Assembly: GCA_021770925.1 (NCBI GenBank)
Contig: JAETPY010000001.1
Span: forward strand, 17,145 to 81,144
Origin: Erysipelotrichaceae bacterium
Lineage (GTDB): Bacteria; Bacillota_I; Bacilli_A; Erysipelotrichales; Coprobacillaceae
DNA: 64,000 nucleotides
Direction of reading: 5' to 3'
Numbering within the stretch: the stretch's first letter is position 1; each line of letters opens with the position of its first letter. Below, one piece after another: positions 1 to 7,400 of the stretch. The position numbers were made by a program, and so were the translations under genes. The notes beneath the pieces were generated by a model that had not been told where the DNA came from, did no database searches, and saw only the letters and a program-made list of their open reading frames with translations.

Positions 1-2
1 CC

Positions 3-41
3 CTTCATGAATTAGGCTTTGAAATCAAGATAAAATCATAA
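3..41 (+). CDS. 3' end of a truncated CDS (unknown)
   Basis: An open frame enters from the left edge and reads LHELGFEIKIKS before a TAA stop at 39-41. A good terminator follows at 101-126, so this is probably the true end of a + strand gene. The short GFE-type tail would fit an acetyltransferase or similar small enzyme, but twelve residues cannot assign a family. Confidence 0.4.
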   Translation, partial: LHELGFEIKIKS

Positions 42-100
42 AAAGTATATTATCTTGATTAAGAAAATATAATATAGAGATTTTGTATAAATATTAAGCT

Positions 101-126
101 GACACTTCATTAATGAAGTGTCTTTT
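101..126 (+). terminator. Rho-independent terminator
   Basis: A perfect 10-bp inverted repeat (GACACTTCAT, then TA, then ATGAAGTGTC) is followed by a T-run on the + strand. It ends the truncated gene at the left edge. The opposite strand has no U tract, so it serves + transcription only. Confidence 0.85.
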
Positions 127-156
127 TGCAAAAATAAAATGATTGTTTTATCATGT

Positions 157-609
157 TTATTTGTTTAATTTTTCCATAATAAAATTTGTAAGAAAAATCC
201 CCTGTCGTTCTACGCATTGTTCTTTTATAACTTTGTACCCTCTTTTTTCAAAAAAAGATTTTGCAGTAATAGAAGAATGGGTAAGGATACTTCCATAAAC
301 TGCCTGTTCTAACTGGTTGCAAATAGCTGTAGCGATTCCCTTTCCTTGATAATCAGCATGAACGAATAGATGGTCAAGATAACCTGTTTTATCTATATCT
401 CCAAAACCTACGATAATTCCATTATCAATTGCAACAAGACTGTAATTTTTTTGAAGTGATTGATCCCATTTTTTCAAATTCGTCTGTTTTGTTGCCCATA
501 TATCTAACTGTTCTTTTGTATAATCTTTGGCATTAATTGTATGAACTGTATTGTAAAATAATTCGGTCAATTCTTTGCAGTCTAGCGACTTATATTCTCT
601 AATAATCAT
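157..609 (-). CDS. GNAT-family N-acetyltransferase
   Basis: This is a 150-residue single-domain GNAT protein. The acetyl-CoA binding motif is visible at about residues 83-96 (VHADYQGKGIATAI, with the QGKGIA pyrophosphate loop), and a typical C-terminal FFEKRGY segment follows. The N-terminal half (IREYKSLDCKELTELFYNTV) resembles the YafP-like branch of the family. Substrate cannot be predicted. The ATG at 607-609 is preceded by AGGAGG at a good distance. It is a single-gene unit facing away from the neighbouring membrane gene. Confidence 0.85.
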   Translation of the reverse strand: MIIREYKSLDCKELTELFYNTVHTINAKDYTKEQLDIWATKQTNLKKWDQSLQKNYSLVAIDNGIIVGFGDIDKTGYLDHLFVHADYQGKGIATAICNQLEQAVYGSILTHSSITAKSFFEKRGYKVIKEQCVERQGIFLTNFIMEKLNK

Positions 610-845
610 TTTTCCTCCTAATGAATATTTCTTTTATTCTTTCAATATTATTAAAAAATAATTTTGTTCTTTTTTACTTTATTATGCATTCCTAAATATC
701 TAAATATCTTTTAGAAGATTTATAAATATTTTTTGTATATTTAAATATTTTTTATCTTTAATTCCTGAATTTATATATTCAACAGAAATTTATAGTAGTA
801 AAAATGATATTTTATATATGTAAGTTTATTATATTTTGAATTTTA

Positions 846-1367
846 TTAGAAATATTTATCAATCATTTTTAAAGGCAGCATTATTATAAAAATAAAAAAT
901 AATTCAATAATACTATTAATTACACCAAACATAATAATAAACATGCATAATATTAAAATCAATCTGTGAAATATTATATTTATCTTTTTGTAAAAACCAA
1001 AGTCAATTAACATAGTACGATTAATTAATATTTGAATTATTATTAATAAAGATATGGCTCCTAAAGATGAAAGAATAATATGGAGCATAGAAATAATATT
1101 TTCATTATCAGGATGATAGGGTAAAAAAGAGCCTATTAATATTGTTGAAAAACTAAATATTACTAATAACTTATTTAAACTGGTTGAATAAGTTATTTTT
1201 TTGAATAACTTATTTATTTTATATAGTAAAAAGCAGGAAATAATTGTAATCCAAATAAGATAGTGGATTCGCATCTCATTTTGATAAGATAAGTAAGTAA
1301 AATTATTATATGTCCAGGAAGTTTTTAATGATAATAAAAACGTATAAATAAATATTAAATAGTACAT
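846..1367 (-). CDS. Unknown multi-pass membrane protein
   Basis: I do not recognise this 173-residue protein. It is almost entirely hydrophobic, with about five predicted transmembrane segments separated by short Lys-rich loops (for example KINKLFKKITYS near residue 50-60). No catalytic or transporter motif is visible. The start ATG has GGAGG eight bases upstream. It is divergent from the small SecB-like gene at 1473, with about 105 bp between them, and the surrounding DNA is very AT-rich. The protein is plausible as an accessory-region gene; function is unknown. Confidence 0.6.
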   Translation of the reverse strand: MYYLIFIYTFLLSLKTSWTYNNFTYLSYQNEMRIHYLIWITIISCFLLYKINKLFKKITYSTSLNKLLVIFSFSTILIGSFLPYHPDNENIISMLHIILSSLGAISLLIIIQILINRTMLIDFGFYKKINIIFHRLILILCMFIIMFGVINSIIELFFIFIIMLPLKMIDKYF

Positions 1368-1472
1368 TTTTTAACCTCCATGACTAACATTTTAATAAAA
1401 TCGAAAAAAAATGTAAATAATAAAAGAAAAATCATTTTTTTAAATGTAAAAAATAATGAGGAGGAAATTAAA

Positions 1473-1790
1473 ATGAAAATTAGATTAAAAAGTATTCATG
1501 GAAATGTCGTTAATGATAAGGAGAATTATGTATCCAAAAATGTTAAGGCACATATTGAAGTAGGTTACAGTTATAATCAAAAAAGAAATTTAAGTCTTAA
1601 TTATCAAATTAAGGTGGGTGAGGCAAAAAAACAGTTTTTTGTAGTTAAATGTGTTTTTGACATTGAAAATTATGATCATGATATAGATGAAAAAATAATT
1701 CTTGATCAGGCAGTTGAAATACTTCAAGAACGAATTGAAATTATTTTAGGATTAATTAGTGAGGAAATGGGAATTGAGTTACAAGGTTGA
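1473..1790 (+). CDS. Small SecB-like / hypothetical protein
   Basis: This is a 105-residue protein read from the ATG at 1473, which has a strong GAGGAGG site seven bases upstream. The same frame is open back to 1380 without a ribosome site, so I prefer the inner start. The middle is predicted beta strands (HIEVGYSYNQKRNLSLNYQI, then FFVVKCVFDIE) and the end is a long helix (LDQAVEILQERIEIILGLIS) closing with EEMGIELQG. That beta-sheet-plus-C-terminal-helix layout resembles the small SecB-like chaperone fold. This is inference from pattern only; no signature residue proves it. Confidence 0.55.
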   Translation: MKIRLKSIHGNVVNDKENYVSKNVKAHIEVGYSYNQKRNLSLNYQIKVGEAKKQFFVVKCVFDIENYDHDIDEKIILDQAVEILQERIEIILGLISEEMGIELQG

Positions 1791-1809
1791 TGAAATTTAT
1801 CAACCTTGT
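1781..1809 (+). terminator. Stem-loop over the stop codon of the SecB-like gene
   Basis: CAAGGTTGAT pairs with ATCAACCTTG around a seven-base loop and includes the TGA stop. The following sequence (TAACAAACTTAG) has no real U tract, so it is a weak terminator or an mRNA 3'-end stabiliser. The dpaA operon begins just after it. Confidence 0.5.
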
Positions 1810-1810
1810 A

Positions 1811-1837
1811 ACAAACTTAGATTATTATCATATTTTA
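1811..1837 (+). promoter_or_regulatory. Candidate SigK-type promoter of the dpa operon
   Basis: AC at 1811-1812, a 16-bp gap, then CATATTTTA at 1829-1837 matches the mother-cell sigma-K pattern (AC, 16-17 bp, CATAnnnTA). The spoVF operon is sigma-K dependent in B. subtilis and sigK is present in this window. The predicted start lies very close to the dpaA ribosome site, giving almost no leader, which weakens the call. Confidence 0.4.
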
Positions 1838-1852
1838 TAATAGAGGTGGAAT

Positions 1853-2605
1853 ATGTTGATCTATATTAATGGAACTGATAATCGTTGTAAATATTTAGCT
1901 AAGCTGATGGCTAAAGATGGTTATCAGATAGAGGATGATAAAAACTATATATCATCTTGTCAAATTGTATATTTGGGAAAAGATGGTAAAGGCTTTGAAC
2001 AAGTAGATTTTGCTTGTAATGCAGTTGTATTGACATTATTAAAAAATCAGCGATTATGTTATTTAAGTAAACTAAAAGGTTTTAAGTATGATTATTTGTA
2101 TCACGATGAGCAATTTGTTAATGAAAATACCTACATCAGTGATGAAGCTTTGATTGCCTACATGATTATTGATAATAATATCAGTCTATCTAATTCAAAT
2201 ATTCTAATATTAGGCTATGGTCATTGCGGTAAAGATTTAGCAAATAAATTAGAACAGTTTAATGCTAAAATTACTGTTTCTAATCGTAATGATCATTATC
2301 ATGATGAGGTAGTAGCTAAAGGATATCGCTACATTCGTTTAAATGAGCTTACGTTAGAAGGATATGATTTTATTATTAATACTATTCCATGTAATATTAT
2401 TAGTGATGAAATGTTGAAAACAAAAGATGACAGGTGCCAAATTTATGATGTGGCTTCTAAACCATATGGTCTACAAAGTAATAAAAGAGATACTAGTTAT
2501 CATTTGTTGAAACAATTACCAACAAAATATGCTTATCAAAGCAGCGCTTTAGCTTTATTCAAAGCAATTAAAAGGGCGGTTGATTATAAGAATGTTAAAA
2601 AATAA
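1853..2605 (+). CDS. dpaA: Dipicolinate synthase subunit A
   Basis: The 250-residue protein is SpoVFA, which with DpaB oxidises dihydrodipicolinate to dipicolinic acid in the mother cell for loading into the spore core. A Rossmann NAD(P)-binding motif is visible at residues 117-130 (ILILGYGHCGKDLA), followed by the second-strand SNRND. A C-terminal segment (YDVASKPYGL) is typical of the family. It is shorter than the B. subtilis protein (about 297 aa), mostly in the N-terminal domain. GAGGTGG precedes the ATG. It leads a four-gene operon whose second gene overlaps it. Confidence 0.9.
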   Translation: MLIYINGTDNRCKYLAKLMAKDGYQIEDDKNYISSCQIVYLGKDGKGFEQVDFACNAVVLTLLKNQRLCYLSKLKGFKYDYLYHDEQFVNENTYISDEALIAYMIIDNNISLSNSNILILGYGHCGKDLANKLEQFNAKITVSNRNDHYHDEVVAKGYRYIRLNELTLEGYDFIINTIPCNIISDEMLKTKDDRCQIYDVASKPYGLQSNKRDTSYHLLKQLPTKYAYQSSALALFKAIKRAVDYKNVKK

Positions 2606-3182
2606 AAAAATTGGAGTTGGAATTACTGGTTCTTTTTGCTCATTAAAAAAAACAATAAACGTTTTAAATGAATTAGCAAAACAAGAATGTGACTTATATA
2701 TATTTGTTAGTGAAAAGATTTTAACCTGTAACACGCGTTTTGATCAGGCTGATGAATTAATTGAGGAAATCGAAAAGATAGCTAAGCGTAAAGTTATTAC
2801 TGATGTTGTAAATGCAGAAATTTTTGGTCCTAAAATCCCATTAGATTTAATGCTGGTCATGCCATGTAGCGGAAATACATTAGGTAAAATTGCCCATGGA
2901 ATCAATGATAATGCTGTAACTATGGCATGTAAATCAACTTTGCGTAATGAACATGACGTTGTTTTAGCGATTGCAACAAACGATGCATTAAGTAATTCAG
3001 GTAAAAATATGATGCAGATTTTAAATACCAAACACTTTTATTTAGTGCCAATGTATCAGGATGATTGTATTAAAAAACCAAATAGTATGTTATTTGATGA
3101 GACTTTAGTAATACAAACACTAATTAATGCCTTGAATAATAAACAAATCCAACCGGTGTTTGAAGGTAGTAAAGATGTATAA
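2592..3182 (+). CDS. dpaB: Dipicolinate synthase subunit B
   Basis: This is SpoVFB, a flavoprotein-like subunit of dipicolinate synthase. The N-terminal GVGITGSFCSLKK and the central LMLVMPCSGNTLGKIAHGI and ATNDALSNSGKN segments match the known B. subtilis protein in order and spacing, as does the closing QDDCIKKPNSM. I take the ATG at 2592 rather than the in-frame TTG at 2580 because GGGCGG lies at a better distance. It overlaps the end of dpaA by 14 bases and the start of the aspartokinase gene by 8 bases, so the genes are translationally coupled. Confidence 0.9.
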   Translation: MLKNKKIGVGITGSFCSLKKTINVLNELAKQECDLYIFVSEKILTCNTRFDQADELIEEIEKIAKRKVITDVVNAEIFGPKIPLDLMLVMPCSGNTLGKIAHGINDNAVTMACKSTLRNEHDVVLAIATNDALSNSGKNMMQILNTKHFYLVPMYQDDCIKKPNSMLFDETLVIQTLINALNNKQIQPVFEGSKDV

Positions 3183-4236
3183 AGTTTTAAAATTTGGTGG
3201 TACATCTTTACGTGATAAAAAAACATTGGGATCTGTAATTGAAATAATAAAAAAAAATCTAGATCATAAATTGATTATTGTTGTTAGTGCAATGGGACGT
3301 TATCCTGATCCATATGCTACTGATACATTAAAAGAATTGGTTTCCTGGCAGTTATCATTTGATGAATATAGTCGCATCGTAAGCTGTGGGGAGACAATCA
3401 GTAGTGTTGTTTTATCAAGTGAACTAAGAAAAAAGGATATTAATGCGATTTCTCTTTCTTGTTTACAAGCAGGTTTAAAAGTTAGAGGAAACCGTTTAGT
3501 TGATTTCAATAAGAAAAAAGTGCTTGAATATTTAAGAAAATATGATGTAGTGATAATACCAGGTTTTCAGGGAATTGATAAGTTTAAAAATATTCGAATT
3601 CTAGAAAAGGGTGACAGTGATTATAGTGCTGTTTATATTGCTCGAAGAATGAATTTAAATGAGGTATTTATATACAGTGATGTTTGTGGAATATATACTG
3701 GGGATCCTAAATATATAAACGATGCTCGTTTAATTAAACATGTCGGCTATCGTCAGGCAATGGATTTAGCGAAACATAAAGCACGGATAATTTGTTATAA
3801 AGCATTATTAGAGGGTTATAAAAAAGATGGGTTTAAAATTAATTTGCGTTCTATCTACAATAATGATATTGGTACTTTAATTAATCATGATGAGACAAAA
3901 ATAAAAACTATGTCAATTGATTTTAATTACTGGTTAATTCGTTTTGATGAAGAAATAGCAAAAAAAGATTTTGGTTATTTATATGATAAATGTGAAAATG
4001 ATTATCTTGTTTTAGAAGAAAATCTTCATAAATTAGATACCAAATATACTAAAATAGATGCTTATACAAAAGTTCATTTTGTCGGATGTGAGTTAGAAAA
4101 TGATGATATTTATCGAAATTTCTTAGAAAAATTTGCTCTTACATCAACCAAAGAAATAGATAGTTATTATGTTAAAGTTAAAACGCAAAAGCAGGATTTA
4201 AATTTACTGCATGATTTAATTGTTCGAAGTGATTAG
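3175..4236 (+). CDS. dapG: Aspartokinase, sporulation-operon type
   Basis: This kinase phosphorylates aspartate, the first step toward dihydrodipicolinate. It has KFGGTS at the N terminus (residues 5-10), SCGE in the helical region, the LEKGDSDYSAV phosphate-binding stretch (the family usually has LGRGGSD), and YSDVCGIYTGDP. It sits where dapG lies in B. subtilis. At 353 residues it is shorter than usual (about 400), and the last 110 residues are only weakly like tandem ACT domains, so normal lysine feedback control may be lost. Start ATG 3175 has GAAGG upstream; the earlier in-frame TTG is not needed. The asd gene that normally lies between dpaB and dapG is absent. Confidence 0.85.
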   Translation: MYKVLKFGGTSLRDKKTLGSVIEIIKKNLDHKLIIVVSAMGRYPDPYATDTLKELVSWQLSFDEYSRIVSCGETISSVVLSSELRKKDINAISLSCLQAGLKVRGNRLVDFNKKKVLEYLRKYDVVIIPGFQGIDKFKNIRILEKGDSDYSAVYIARRMNLNEVFIYSDVCGIYTGDPKYINDARLIKHVGYRQAMDLAKHKARIICYKALLEGYKKDGFKINLRSIYNNDIGTLINHDETKIKTMSIDFNYWLIRFDEEIAKKDFGYLYDKCENDYLVLEENLHKLDTKYTKIDAYTKVHFVGCELENDDIYRNFLEKFALTSTKEIDSYYVKVKTQKQDLNLLHDLIVRSD

Positions 4237-4238
4237 AG

Positions 4239-5030
4239 ATGAAGATTTTTACCAATCTAGTTACTCCGTTTAAAGAAGATGGAATTATTGATTATCAGGC
4301 AGTTGATATTTTAATTAAACGTTTAGCGTTTCAAAAAAATCATTGCTTTATTATTGGCAGTCTTACTGGGGAAGGGATGTTTTTAAATCCTTTGGAGCTT
4401 AAACATTTAACACAATATATTTGTCGTCGTTATGAACTTGAGGTTTATGTCTATATTTTACAGGAAAGTACCAAAAAGGCAATTGAACAAATTAATGAAT
4501 TAAATGATATTAAGGGCTTATCAGGTTATATTATTAAAGTTCCTGATATGGTTAGATATTCAAATATTAGTATTTATAAACATCTTGATTTAATTTCAGT
4601 AGTAACTAATAAAAAGATCATCGTTGATTTTTATCATCAAGATATCTTAGAAAATAAATTTATTGAAGATTTATTAAAAAAGCATAAAAATATGACTGGG
4701 GTAATAGTTGATAAAGATTTTAAAAATTTACTGAATGTAAAAAAATATGTTCGAGATGAATTTGTTTTAAAAATGGATAATAATTATGATGGAATAGTTA
4801 GTGATATAAGCAATATTGATTATCAGTCTGTTAGTTTATTAAATGATAGTGAGATAAATAGAGATTATTTTAGTCTATTAGTTAAATATTTTTATCGTGA
4901 AAATATTTCCAGCAGTTTAAAATATATTTTATTTAAAAAAGGTTATATTGTTTATAAACTTCGTTTACCATTAATGAAAATAGATAGTAATTTACAAAAA
5001 CAGTTAAATAAACTGATGGAAAAATATTAA
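4239..5030 (+). CDS. Divergent DapA-family protein, probably catalytically degenerate
   Basis: The 263-residue protein has the DapA (dihydrodipicolinate synthase) fold signature: VTPF near the N terminus, a GSLTGEG loop, and LRLPLMKID near the C terminus. It occupies the dapA position of the B. subtilis spoVF operon. By eye the catalytic set looks lost. The loop reads SLTGEG where DapA has GTTGES. The YNVP tyrosine region reads IIVDFYHQD. The Schiff-base lysine region (GIKE) reads GVIVDKD. The proline-arginine that binds the carboxylate is also absent. It begins two bases after the kinase stop. It may be an inactive structural or regulatory partner, or an enzyme with altered chemistry; sequence cannot decide. 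Confidence 0.75.
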   Translation: MKIFTNLVTPFKEDGIIDYQAVDILIKRLAFQKNHCFIIGSLTGEGMFLNPLELKHLTQYICRRYELEVYVYILQESTKKAIEQINELNDIKGLSGYIIKVPDMVRYSNISIYKHLDLISVVTNKKIIVDFYHQDILENKFIEDLLKKHKNMTGVIVDKDFKNLLNVKKYVRDEFVLKMDNNYDGIVSDISNIDYQSVSLLNDSEINRDYFSLLVKYFYRENISSSLKYILFKKGYIVYKLRLPLMKIDSNLQKQLNKLMEKY

Positions 5031-5050
5031 CTTTGATATTAATATGTTAT

Positions 5051-5094
5051 AAAAAGTTAGAATATTACAAATTTATGTTATTCTAACTTTTTTT
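5051..5094 (+). terminator. Terminator of the dpa operon
   Basis: AAAAAGTTAGAAT pairs with ATTCTAACTTTTT around a 16-base loop and is followed by a T tract. It closes the dpaA-dpaB-dapG-dapA-like unit. Confidence 0.8.
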
Positions 5095-5176
5095 ATTATT
5101 TTTCTATCAAGATAGTAAAAAATAAGATAAAGAGGACATAATTTATTTAAAAGAACAAATGCTCAACGATAATACT

Positions 5177-5206
5177 AAAAGAGATATTAATTTTATTTCT
5201 CTTTTT
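5177..5206 (+). terminator. Second terminator-like hairpin upstream of RNase J2
   Basis: AAAAGAGA and TCTCTTTT flank a short AT loop and run into a pyrimidine/T stretch. It lies after the operon terminator and before the RNase J2 promoter, so it is either a backup terminator or the end of a small transcript. Confidence 0.4.
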
Positions 5207-5216
5207 CTTTAATTTT

Positions 5217-5225
5217 TGTTACAAT
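5217..5225 (+). promoter_or_regulatory. Extended -10 promoter for RNase J2
   Basis: TG, one base, then TACAAT (5220-5225) forms an extended -10; no convincing -35 hexamer is visible. It would give a leader of about 90 bases before the ribosome site at 5317. Confidence 0.4.
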
Positions 5226-5326
5226 GTTTTTAGAAAGTATTAGCCAACCATACTTTGATGTGGTAATATATTAAAGATTGTTTTTATACCTATTTTAGAT
5301 AATATAAAATAATAATGGAGGAAAAG

Positions 5327-7021
5327 ATGAGAAAAGATATTATAAAGATTTTACCTCTTGGTGGACAAGCTGAGATGGGTAAAAGTATGTACTGCATCGA
5401 AATAAAAGATAAAATTTTTATTTTAGATGCTGGATTTAGATTTCCTGAAATAAATAAATTAGGAGTAGATATTATTATTCCTAGTTTTGATTATTTAAAA
5501 GAAAACGAAGAACGAGTAGCAGCAATAATTGTAACTCATGGACATGATGATGTAATGGCAGCATTACCATATTTATTAGAAAATATAAACGCTCCTGTGT
5601 ATGCACCTGCTTTAACTGCTGATTTGATTGACCAGATGATGAGACGACATAAAAAACATAATAATTTAAAACTTAATTATCAGCTTATAAAAGTTAAACG
5701 CAATGATTCAATTAATATTGCTGGAGTACCAGTAGAATTTTTTCCAGTAACTCATTCAATTCCAGGTAGTGTTGGAGTTGCTTTGTGGACTAGAGATGGT
5801 TATATTGTGTACAGTGGTGAATTTATTATTGATTTTGGAGCACCAGAAGGTTTTAGATGTGATATTCAAAAAATGATGGAAATTGGTAAAAAAGGGGTTT
5901 TAGTACTGTTGTGTGAATCGTCATATTCTAAAAACACCGGATATACTTCACCAAAACATAAGTTAACAGAAAAAATTGATAATATTTTTGAAGATAGTGA
6001 AGGAAGAATTATTATTTCATCATATGCCCAAAATATTTTTAGAACTAAAGAAATTGTTGAATTAACTAAAAAATATAATCGTAAAATTGTTTTCTATGGT
6101 CGTGATAAATATGACAGTACAAATAGTATTGTAAGGATAGGGCAGCGTTTGAAAAAAGCTGTGATTCAAGTTCCTAAAGAATTAATTGCTTTTTCTACTG
6201 ATATTGGAAAAAGAGCTGTTGATGATAATCTAGTAGTTTTATTAAGTGGTAAACCACAACGTATTTATCATGATATAAGTGATATTATTGATGGTGGTGA
6301 TGAGTATTTAAAACTTAATGAAAAAGATACTTTTATTGTTGCTTCACCAGTAATTCCAGGTACTGAAAAAATTGCTAATAAGGCAGTTAATGAATTATAT
6401 AAGACTGATTCTAAGATTTATGTTTTAAAAAATAAGGAATTATTTTCAATGCATGCATCTCAGGAAGATATAAAGGTAATTATTCAAATTTTTAATCCAA
6501 CTTATTTTGTACCGATCAAAGGGGAATATCAACATTTTATTTCTAATATGGAAGTTGCTAAGAACATGGGTATAGCAATTGAAAATATTCCAATTATTGA
6601 TAATGGAGAATTTTTAAGCTTTAAAAATGGAAAGTTAGAAGATTATCGTGATACGATTGAAGTTGAAGATGTGATGATTGATGGTATTGGTGTTGGAGAT
6701 GTTGGAGATAAGGTTATTGATGATCGAATTCAGCTTTCAAATGATGGAGTTGTTATAATTGGTGTGACTATCGATAGTAATAGCCGAGAAATTATTGCTA
6801 ATACTGATGTTCAGTCACGAGGATTTGTCTACTTAAGAGATTCTGAGCATATTATTAAAGGAGTAATTGATATTGCTGAAAAGTGTGTTGCCCAAATGAA
6901 GAATGATCCAAATTTAGAAGCAATTGAGGTACGTCAGGAAATCAAAGAAAAGTCTAATAAATTTATTGTTAAAGAAACAGGCAAAAGGCCTGTCATTCTA
7001 CCAATTATTATCGAAATTTAA
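5327..7021 (+). CDS. rnjB: Ribonuclease J2-type metallo-beta-lactamase RNase
   Basis: This is a 564-residue RNase J: MBL domain, beta-CASP domain and C-terminal domain ending ILPIIIEI. It lies between dapA and spoIIIE exactly as rnjB (ymfA) does in B. subtilis. The zinc motif at residues 70-76 reads THGHDDV instead of THGHEDH, the later TGD reads SGEF, and the beta-CASP TGSQGEP loop is replaced by SGKPQRI. Loss of these ligands is typical of J2, the weakly active partner of J1, rather than J1. THSIPGS and SMHASQED keep their histidines. The ATG at 5327 is chosen because GGAGG (5317-5321) sits just upstream, inside a spurious earlier ATG. Confidence 0.85.
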   Translation: MRKDIIKILPLGGQAEMGKSMYCIEIKDKIFILDAGFRFPEINKLGVDIIIPSFDYLKENEERVAAIIVTHGHDDVMAALPYLLENINAPVYAPALTADLIDQMMRRHKKHNNLKLNYQLIKVKRNDSINIAGVPVEFFPVTHSIPGSVGVALWTRDGYIVYSGEFIIDFGAPEGFRCDIQKMMEIGKKGVLVLLCESSYSKNTGYTSPKHKLTEKIDNIFEDSEGRIIISSYAQNIFRTKEIVELTKKYNRKIVFYGRDKYDSTNSIVRIGQRLKKAVIQVPKELIAFSTDIGKRAVDDNLVVLLSGKPQRIYHDISDIIDGGDEYLKLNEKDTFIVASPVIPGTEKIANKAVNELYKTDSKIYVLKNKELFSMHASQEDIKVIIQIFNPTYFVPIKGEYQHFISNMEVAKNMGIAIENIPIIDNGEFLSFKNGKLEDYRDTIEVEDVMIDGIGVGDVGDKVIDDRIQLSNDGVVIIGVTIDSNSREIIANTDVQSRGFVYLRDSEHIIKGVIDIAEKCVAQMKNDPNLEAIEVRQEIKEKSNKFIVKETGKRPVILPIIIEI

Positions 7022-7041
7022 GTTAATATATTTCTGTTTAA

Positions 7042-7077
7042 AAAATTCCGCTTTCATATATAGAAAGTGGAATTTTG
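7042..7077 (+). terminator. Terminator after RNase J2
   Basis: AAAATTCCGCTTTC pairs with GAAAGTGGAATTTT (one G-T pair) around a short AT loop, then TGTTT. It separates rnjB from spoIIIE. Confidence 0.8.
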
Positions 7078-7400
7078 TTTACAAAGAATATTAATCAAAA
7101 CATTAAATAATTAAGTTTTATTAATAATTAAAATAGATTTTTGATTTAAATTATGTATCTTTAAGTATGATTAAATATTTCTTTATTCATTGACTGTGTA
7201 TAATAGAAAAAATAATAAAATTTATTTTTCTTATCATGAACTAAATTTAGGTAAAAAGACATAATTAGACACAATTAACAGATAATCTATTTGCAATCAA
7301 TTATATTATTAATATTTAAGAATAATTAACCAGCTTTTTTTCTTTTGTTATAATAATGTGTTATGATATAATGGTTGAGTTAGAATAGGGAGTGTGAGTC
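7078..7400. other. Non-coding AT-rich gap before spoIIIE
   Basis: The gap holds only the promoter described next and the spoIIIE ribosome site (GGGAGTG at 7388-7394). I see no open frame with a ribosome site, no repeat and no RNA-like structure. tepA, which lies here in B. subtilis, is absent. Confidence 0.6.
7345..7372 (+). promoter_or_regulatory. Sigma-A promoter of spoIIIE
   Basis: TTGTTA (7345-7350), a 16-bp spacer and TATAAT (7367-7372). A second TATAAT overlaps at 7349-7354. This supports vegetative as well as sporulation expression of the translocase. Confidence 0.6.

Noticed and set aside
2744-3031. Reverse-strand open frame inside dpaB
   Set aside because: Shadow of dpaB with no ribosome site and no recognisable protein features.
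5159-5212. 17-aa leader peptide ORF between the dpa operon and RNase J2
   Set aside because: No ribosome binding site, no runs of regulatory codons; part of a terminator-like hairpin.
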